Assembly: GCA_029392475.1 (NCBI GenBank)
Contig: CP113940.1
Coordinates: 372,001 to 436,000, forward strand
Reading direction: 5' to 3'
Source of the DNA: Streptococcaceae bacterium ESL0687
Lineage (GTDB): Bacteria > Bacillota > Bacilli > Lactobacillales > Streptococcaceae
Length of the DNA: 64,000 nt
The translations under genes were made by a program, and so were the position numbers. The number at the start of each line of letters is the position of its first letter. Position 1 is the first letter of the stretch. The notes below the pieces were generated by a model that did no database searches, was not told the origin of the DNA, and saw only the letters and a program-made list of their open reading frames with translations. Positions 59,188-64,000 of the stretch are shown here, in pieces.

Positions 59188-60330
59188 TTGAAAAAGATAT
59201 TTGGATATAGTAAAATAAATCGCAAAAAAGCAATTTCGCAGTTAGAGGGAGATTTAGATAGGCCGATTGAATATTTAAAAATTGATAACTTGAGCCAAAA
59301 TGTCATAGAGACTCTCGATTTAGATTACATAGTTTATGACCTAAGTAGTTTAATAGTGGAGTCCAGCCAAAGCTGTGAAATAATTGAGACTTTTCTGCAA
59401 TTGCTCCAGAGTGATGAACAATATGTATTTGTGGTGGAGCGCTTAATTTTTGATAAATTGAAATATTCCTTAAAAGGGGAAGATATAGAGTTTGAAATCT
59501 TGGAAGAAAAACTTGGAATAAAAACATCTGGCAGAATTCTGGATCTCGGCGAGGCGCAGTTGGATGATTTGGAAAGTAAATTCAGTAAGTTATTGATAGG
59601 GCACCCATATTTTAAAAAACGATTATTTGAAGAACTTCGAAAGTTTAGATTATTCAATTTTATAGATGACCAGGATTTAGTTTCTTGTCTAATTTTAGGT
59701 GAAAGTGGGATAGGAAAAACTGAGGCAGGGCGAATTTTATCGAAAGAACTCAATCCGAATTCTGGGATAATAAAAATAAATTTGGGGAATTATAGTGGAC
59801 AAGAGTCTCTCTCTAGTTTAATTGGGAGTCCACGTGGTTATAAAGGAAGCGAAGAGGGAGAATTATCATCTAAAATTTTAAATAATAGTTCCTCTGTAAT
59901 TATTATTGATGAATTTGAAAAATCCAGTGGGGCGGTAAAAAATTTTTTCTTAGAACTCCTAGAAGACGGTAAATTCACGGATTCACTGGGAAGAGAATTC
60001 GATTTAAGCGGCTATATAATTATTTTTACCTCAAATTCCTCGGAAAATGAACTCTTAAAACATTTTTCTCCGGAGCTCCTTTCGAGATTTAACCTAATAT
60101 TTGAACTAACTCCTCTATCCTTAGAAGAAAAACAAAACTGGGGGATGAATTTTGAGAAGATTACTATTACTAAGATCATAGAAAAATATCCGGGTGCAAA
60201 ATTAAAGTACTCAGATTTATCTGTAATAGATGAAATAAATTGGTCCAGAGCTAATATTCGCAACTTGAAAAATGAAATAAAGAATAAAATAGCGGCTAAG
60301 TACTATGAAATAATAGATAAAGATAAATAG
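59188..60330 (+). CDS. Clp-type AAA+ ATPase of unknown function
   Basis: 380 residues from TTG 59188 with AGGGG upstream. An N-terminal ~150-residue region without recognisable domains precedes an AAA_2 domain like the C-terminal ATPase of ClpB/ClpA. It has GESGIGKT at 171-178, Walker B IIIDEFEK with Asp241-Glu242, sensor segment IIFTSNSS, and an arginine-finger candidate in LLSRF. No ClpP-binding loop or ClpB middle domain is seen, so it is a single-ring remodeller. It probably works with its operon partner. AT-rich and unlike flanking genes in codon use. Defence or stress roles are guesses. Confidence 0.75.
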   Translation: MKKIFGYSKINRKKAISQLEGDLDRPIEYLKIDNLSQNVIETLDLDYIVYDLSSLIVESSQSCEIIETFLQLLQSDEQYVFVVERLIFDKLKYSLKGEDIEFEILEEKLGIKTSGRILDLGEAQLDDLESKFSKLLIGHPYFKKRLFEELRKFRLFNFIDDQDLVSCLILGESGIGKTEAGRILSKELNPNSGIIKINLGNYSGQESLSSLIGSPRGYKGSEEGELSSKILNNSSSVIIIDEFEKSSGAVKNFFLELLEDGKFTDSLGREFDLSGYIIIFTSNSSENELLKHFSPELLSRFNLIFELTPLSLEEKQNWGMNFEKITITKIIEKYPGAKLKYSDLSVIDEINWSRANIRNLKNEIKNKIAAKYYEIIDKDK

Positions 60331-60583
60331 GAGGAGCTAATTTATTGTTTTTAGAATCCTATCTATAATATAACGGGAAGGTCTGCGTAAATTGCCCTTT
60401 GAGCATTATTTTTCCATCTCCTTTCAAAAACTCTTGAAATACTTCCTGAAAGCTTTTTCTGCAATAGTTTAGCCCTTCAAAATTACTCCAATCTGTAACC
60501 AAAAAGTAACTTACGAGGAAAATTTTTTTATGATAGACTGGCAAGGTTGTTTAAAGAATAAAAATTTTAAGGAGTTATTTTAT

Positions 60584-61039
60584 ATGCCAGAAAATAAAAA
60601 ACAAGGAATCTTTTTCACAGTTATCATGTGCCTTTTAATGGTTACAGGAATGAGTGTTTATAATTTACTTCTTCACGGGGACTTGTCGACCGGGAATTTT
60701 TTAAAGGGTCTTGTCCCAGGATTTATCGTGGCCTTTTTCTTGGATGTTGTAGTTGTGGGACCTATTGCTAAGAAAATAGCCTTCAGTTTACCTTTCGTTG
60801 ATAAAAATAAAAAAATCCAACTTATCCTTTCAATCTCAACCTGCATGGTTCTTGGAATGGTATCATTCATGTCTATTTTTGGGATTGTTATTGAAGCAGG
60901 ATTTTCGTCTCTAAATTTTAGCAGCTACCTTAAGGCTTGGGGAATGAACTTTATCATGGCCTTGCCCCTCCAACTGCTAGTAGTAGGGCCTATCTCACGC
61001 GCCCTACTTTCACAATTAAAAAGTAAAAATGTTTTGTAA
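60584..61039 (+). CDS. DUF2798-family membrane protein
   Basis: 151 residues from ATG 60584 with AAGGAG at 60569-60574. Four membrane helices in two related pairs; each pair ends in a VVVGPI or LVVGPI motif followed by a basic residue, as in DUF2798. Function unknown. The 250 bases upstream contain no convincing gene; two GTAAC copies (60495-60512) may be an operator. Confidence 0.75.
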   Translation: MPENKKQGIFFTVIMCLLMVTGMSVYNLLLHGDLSTGNFLKGLVPGFIVAFFLDVVVVGPIAKKIAFSLPFVDKNKKIQLILSISTCMVLGMVSFMSIFGIVIEAGFSSLNFSSYLKAWGMNFIMALPLQLLVVGPISRALLSQLKSKNVL

Positions 61040-61043
61040 GCCT

Positions 61044-61070
61044 AAAGGATCTTGAATGATCCTTTTTTTA
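61044..61070 (+). terminator. DUF2798 terminator
   Basis: AAAGGATC (61044-61051) pairs with GATCCTTT (61058-61065), then a T run. Confidence 0.9.
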
Positions 61071-61128
61071 TAGAAAAGAAAATTAATTAGTCTTGTAAAT
61101 TTAGTTAAATATTTTACAAAAATTTAAG

Positions 61129-61244
61129 TTAATCGGTTGACATGTTTATCCAAATAGTATATTCTATATTTAAGAAAACGTTTTCTTTAAAAATAATCAA
61201 CCAGGATAAATATTTTTTTGGCCTATATATTAATCGGTTGACAT
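61129..61244 (+). promoter_or_regulatory. Sucrose permease control region: twin operators and cre-like palindrome
   Basis: TTAATCGGTTGACAT occurs identically at 61129-61143 and 61230-61244, 101 bp apart; the TTAATCGGTTGA core is a LacI-type site (AAnCGnTT). Between them AAGAAAACGTTTTCTT (61172-61187) is a perfect 16-bp palindrome fitting cre. The first repeat carries TTGACA (61137-61142) with TATTCT 17 bases on (61160-61165), the likely promoter. A looped repressor is suggested. These operators differ from the TAAACGTTTA sites of the PTS regulon. Confidence 0.7.
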
Positions 61245-61265
61245 ACGTGAGGAAGTTTATTTATT

Positions 61266-62543
61266 ATGAAATCGTCGAAAAGTTTTAATCAACTGAAAAA
61301 TCCATCTTATTTACAGAGTTCGACTACCATGTTCCTATTTTTCGCATCATGGGGAATCTGGTGGAGCTTTTTCCAACTATGGTTAACATCTAAGAGTAAT
61401 GGTTTAGGGCTATCAGGAAGTCAGGTAGGTACCATTTTCTCAATCAACTCTGTTGCTAGTTTAACACTTATGTTCATCTACGGAACAATTCAGGATAAGC
61501 TCTTTATTAAAAGACATTTACTTATCTTTAACGCAGTTTTAGCAGCTCTTATAGCACCGTTTTTCATCTATGTCTACACTCCTTTGATTCAAGATCACTT
61601 CATGATTGGAGCTTGGGTAGGAGCAATCTTCTTATCAGCAGCCTATCTGTCTGCCGTGGGTATTTTAGAGGCAACAACAGAGCGTTTCTCTAGGGTCTTC
61701 GGTTTTGCTTATGGTCAAGCCCGTGCTTGGGGATCATTTGGATATGCCGTATCAGCCCTAGTTGCCGGTTTCTTATTTGTAAAAAATCCACAGCTTAACT
61801 TCTGGGGTGGATCAATTATTGGGGTAGGACTTCTTCTTGACTTAATCTTCTGGAGACCAAAGGAAGAAAGAGAAGCAGTTAAAGCCATTGATGAATTGAA
61901 AAATGATAATTCATCACCAAAACTTAAAGATACATTTGCTCTTTTAAAAATCCCAATGCTTTGGCAAGTCATTTTCTTTGTAATGTTCTCTTGGACTTTC
62001 TACAATGTATTTGACCAACAAATGTTCCCGGATTTCTACACCAACCTATTTTCTACTGATGCTATCGGTCAAAAAACTTACGGAACTCTTAACAGTATCC
62101 AGGTTTTCGTTGAAGCAATCATGCTAGGTCTTGTGCCAATCCTTATGAAAAAAGTTGGAGTAAGAAAAACTCTTCTTTTAGGAACTACAATCATGTTCCT
62201 ACGTATCGGTCTTTGCGGATTTGTAACTAACCCGATTGCCGTATCAGGAATCAAAATGCTTCACTCTTTAGAAGTACCATTATTTACCCTATCTATCTTT
62301 AGATATTTCACCCTCCACTTTAATACAAAACTATCAGCAACTCTTTATATGATTGGTTTCCAAGTGGCAGCCCAAATTGGACAAGTAATTCTATCGACTC
62401 CACTAGGTATGCTTAGAGACCACATTGGTTACAGTGGAACCTTTAAAATTATCTCACTAATTGTTTTAGTAGCCGCTATTTACGGATTCTTCATCCTAAA
62501 AGGTGATAATGAAGATGTTAATGGTCAACCTTTAGCAGATTAA
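61266..62543 (+). CDS. MFS oligosaccharide:H+ symporter, probable sucrose permease
   Basis: 425 residues with twelve helices of the LacY/CscB-like OHS family: FFASWGIWWSFFQLWL start, the YGQARAWGSFGYA segment and LHFNTKLSATLY with conserved charged residues. Directly upstream of a GH32 hydrolase, so sucrose or fructosyl-sugar uptake without phosphorylation is likely. It provides a route separate from ScrA. GAGGAAG is about 11 bases before the ATG. Confidence 0.85.
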   Translation: MKSSKSFNQLKNPSYLQSSTTMFLFFASWGIWWSFFQLWLTSKSNGLGLSGSQVGTIFSINSVASLTLMFIYGTIQDKLFIKRHLLIFNAVLAALIAPFFIYVYTPLIQDHFMIGAWVGAIFLSAAYLSAVGILEATTERFSRVFGFAYGQARAWGSFGYAVSALVAGFLFVKNPQLNFWGGSIIGVGLLLDLIFWRPKEEREAVKAIDELKNDNSSPKLKDTFALLKIPMLWQVIFFVMFSWTFYNVFDQQMFPDFYTNLFSTDAIGQKTYGTLNSIQVFVEAIMLGLVPILMKKVGVRKTLLLGTTIMFLRIGLCGFVTNPIAVSGIKMLHSLEVPLFTLSIFRYFTLHFNTKLSATLYMIGFQVAAQIGQVILSTPLGMLRDHIGYSGTFKIISLIVLVAAIYGFFILKGDNEDVNGQPLAD

Positions 62544-62573
62544 AAATTATAAGAAAAGAAAGAGGAAAAAATT

Positions 62574-64000
62574 ATGACAACAACTACAACAACTCAAGAA
62601 TTTGTACAAATTACTGACGAACGTTTCCGCCTAGGTTACCACGTAGCTGCAGCAAATGGTTGGATTAATGATCCAAATGGATTCTGCTACTTTAAAGGTT
62701 ACTACCACATTTTCTACCAACACCACCCATACTCAGAAAACTGGGGACCAATGCACTGGGGACATGCAAGGAGTAAAGATTTAATCCACTGGGAAACTCT
62801 TCCAATTGCGCTAGCTCCAGATACTGAAGGAATCGATGAAGGTGGATGCTTCTCAGGTTCAGCAATTGTTAAAGATGACAAACTTTACCTAGTTTACACT
62901 GGTCACCACTACTACGGAGACGGAGATCCTGAACACTTCTGGGAAAACCAAAACGTAGCCGTATCTGAAGACGGAATTAAATTTGAAAAAATTGCCCAGA
63001 ACCCAGTAATCTCATCAGCACCAGAAGATAGTACTCACCACTTCCGTGATCCTAAAGTTTGGCAAGAGGGCGAAGACTTCTACATGGTTCTTGGAAACCA
63101 AAACAAAAAAGGTCTTGGACGTGTAATCATTTACAAATCACAAGATTTAATCGACTGGACTTACCTAACAGACATTAGCTATGCTGAAAGTGTTGAAAAA
63201 GAAGGATTTATGTGGGAATGTCCTGACTTCTTTACAATTGACGGTAAAGACATCCTTCTAACATCTCCTCAAGGAATTAAGGCTCAAGATGAAAAATACC
63301 GTAACCTTTTCCAAACAGGATACTTCGTTGGTAAAATGGATGAAAACCACAAGTTTAACCGCGGTGAATTCACAGAACTTGACTTTGGTCATGACTTCTA
63401 TGCAACTCAAACAGCCCTTGCACCTGACGGACGCCGTTTAGTCTTTGCTTGGATGGCTATGTGGGAAAGTGACATGCCAGAAAAAGCTGACGGATGGGCT
63501 GGAGCTCTAACATTCCCAAGGGAATTAAGCCTTCACGGGGACAAACTATTCATGAAACCTGTTAGAGAAATTAAAGACCTAAGAACTGAAGAATTAGTTA
63601 AGGCTTCAATCAACTCAACAGAAGTTAACCTTCTTGAAGGACAAACGAATAGTGCTGAAATTAGAGCTGACTTTAAAACAGAAGGATCATTTGAGCTTAA
63701 TTTACAGGATGAGCAAGCAAATGTTCTAATGAACCTAAACTATGACCAAGCTAATGGTAAATTTACCCTTAAACGTGTTGACCGTGAAGGTGACGACCGT
63801 TTTGCAAATCTTGAAGTTAACAAAAATGAATATGACCTTCATATCCTAGTTGATACAAGTTCAGTTGAAATTTTCATTAACTCTGGTGAGGTTGTCTTTA
63901 CTGAACGCTTCTACATTGAAGGAAACCCAACAATTTCCCTAAAAGCTGCTACAGAGATTTCAGGTGAATACGTAACTTACCAACTAGATAACAAAGCAAT
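62574..64000 (+). CDS. GH32 beta-fructosidase / sucrose hydrolase, 3' end cut
   Basis: Open to the window end; 475 residues seen and the C-terminal beta-sandwich is nearly complete. ATG 62574 after AGAGGAA. Catalytic motifs are GWINDPNG (nucleophile), FRDPKV and WECPDFF (acid/base). It would hydrolyse unphosphorylated sucrose imported by the permease. It is distinct from scrB, with a different N-terminus and little identity outside the motifs, so it is not a recent duplicate. Confidence 0.9.
   Translation, partial: MTTTTTTQEFVQITDERFRLGYHVAAANGWINDPNGFCYFKGYYHIFYQHHPYSENWGPMHWGHARSKDLIHWETLPIALAPDTEGIDEGGCFSGSAIVKDDKLYLVYTGHHYYGDGDPEHFWENQNVAVSEDGIKFEKIAQNPVISSAPEDSTHHFRDPKVWQEGEDFYMVLGNQNKKGLGRVIIYKSQDLIDWTYLTDISYAESVEKEGFMWECPDFFTIDGKDILLTSPQGIKAQDEKYRNLFQTGYFVGKMDENHKFNRGEFTELDFGHDFYATQTALAPDGRRLVFAWMAMWESDMPEKADGWAGALTFPRELSLHGDKLFMKPVREIKDLRTEELVKASINSTEVNLLEGQTNSAEIRADFKTEGSFELNLQDEQANVLMNLNYDQANGKFTLKRVDREGDDRFANLEVNKNEYDLHILVDTSSVEIFINSGEVVFTERFYIEGNPTISLKAATEISGEYVTYQLDNKA

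Noticed and set aside
60359-60544. 61-residue minus-strand frame upstream of the DUF2798 gene
   Set aside because: No clear ribosome-binding site, no recognisable family, and it overlaps a probable promoter region.
61238-61266. Second promoter at the downstream TTGACAT copy before the sucrose permease
   Set aside because: A -10 box at normal spacing would fall on the start codon, so this copy is more likely an operator.

Overview
This 64 kb window comes from a low-GC Gram-positive of the family Streptococcaceae, close to Lactococcus or Floricoccus. The evidence is the gene orders priA-fmt-rsmB-stp-pknB, cdaA-cdaR-glmM, phoH-ybeY-dgkA, era-mutM-coaE-rpmG and dnaG-rpoD. It also includes many extended -10 (TGn) promoters, frequent TTG start codons, and a leuABCD operon behind a leucine-codon attenuator of the lactococcal type. 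Genus placement is inference; no rRNA gene is present.

Layout. 1-6011 is the end of priA followed by a translation and signalling operon (fmt, rsmB, PP2C phosphatase, PASTA kinase). 6082-7986 (minus) holds a small membrane protein and lysS. 8126-12898 is leucine biosynthesis with a leader peptide and attenuator. 13043-18751 is a PTS sucrose regulon (scrA, scrR-scrB, scrK) with LacI-type operators. 18902-20955 holds a YceD-like protein and gnd. 21056-23804 is an accessory islet: an Abi_2/HEPN-like gene, a small RNA with its own promoter and terminator, a TIR-domain gene, a rod-like structured RNA candidate (6S-like) and short repeats. 23851-26100 has a thioredoxin-fold protein, PnuC behind a structured leader, and a hexapeptide-repeat coiled-coil protein. 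A tRNA-Arg(CCU) at 26199 precedes a large LPXTG adhesin. 29206-35934 holds an RmlC-like epimerase, a DEAD-box helicase, a Gfo/Idh oxidoreductase and an ECF transporter operon led by a SAM-degrading enzyme. 36079-42329 is udk, ung, pta and a pyruvate:ferredoxin/flavodoxin oxidoreductase. 42348-58275 is core housekeeping: c-di-AMP synthesis and cell-wall precursors, Obg, PhoH/YbeY, Era, MutM, CoaE, L33, FtsW, IspH, primase, sigma-70 and a DUF59 protein. 58354-60330 is a second accessory unit of unknown function: a DUF6414-like protein with a Clp-type AAA+ ATPase. 60584-64000 has a DUF2798 membrane protein and a second, non-PTS sucrose system (MFS permease plus a GH32 hydrolase cut by the window edge).

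The two accessory units (21056-23359 and 58354-60330) are the best places to look for undescribed biology. Both are AT-rich insertions between housekeeping genes and look like small defence or stress modules. The first pairs a HEPN-type Abi protein with a compact RNA and a TIR effector. The second pairs an AAA+ unfoldase-like ATPase with a partner that carries no recognisable enzyme domain. All functions are read from motifs and context by eye; no database search or folding program was run.
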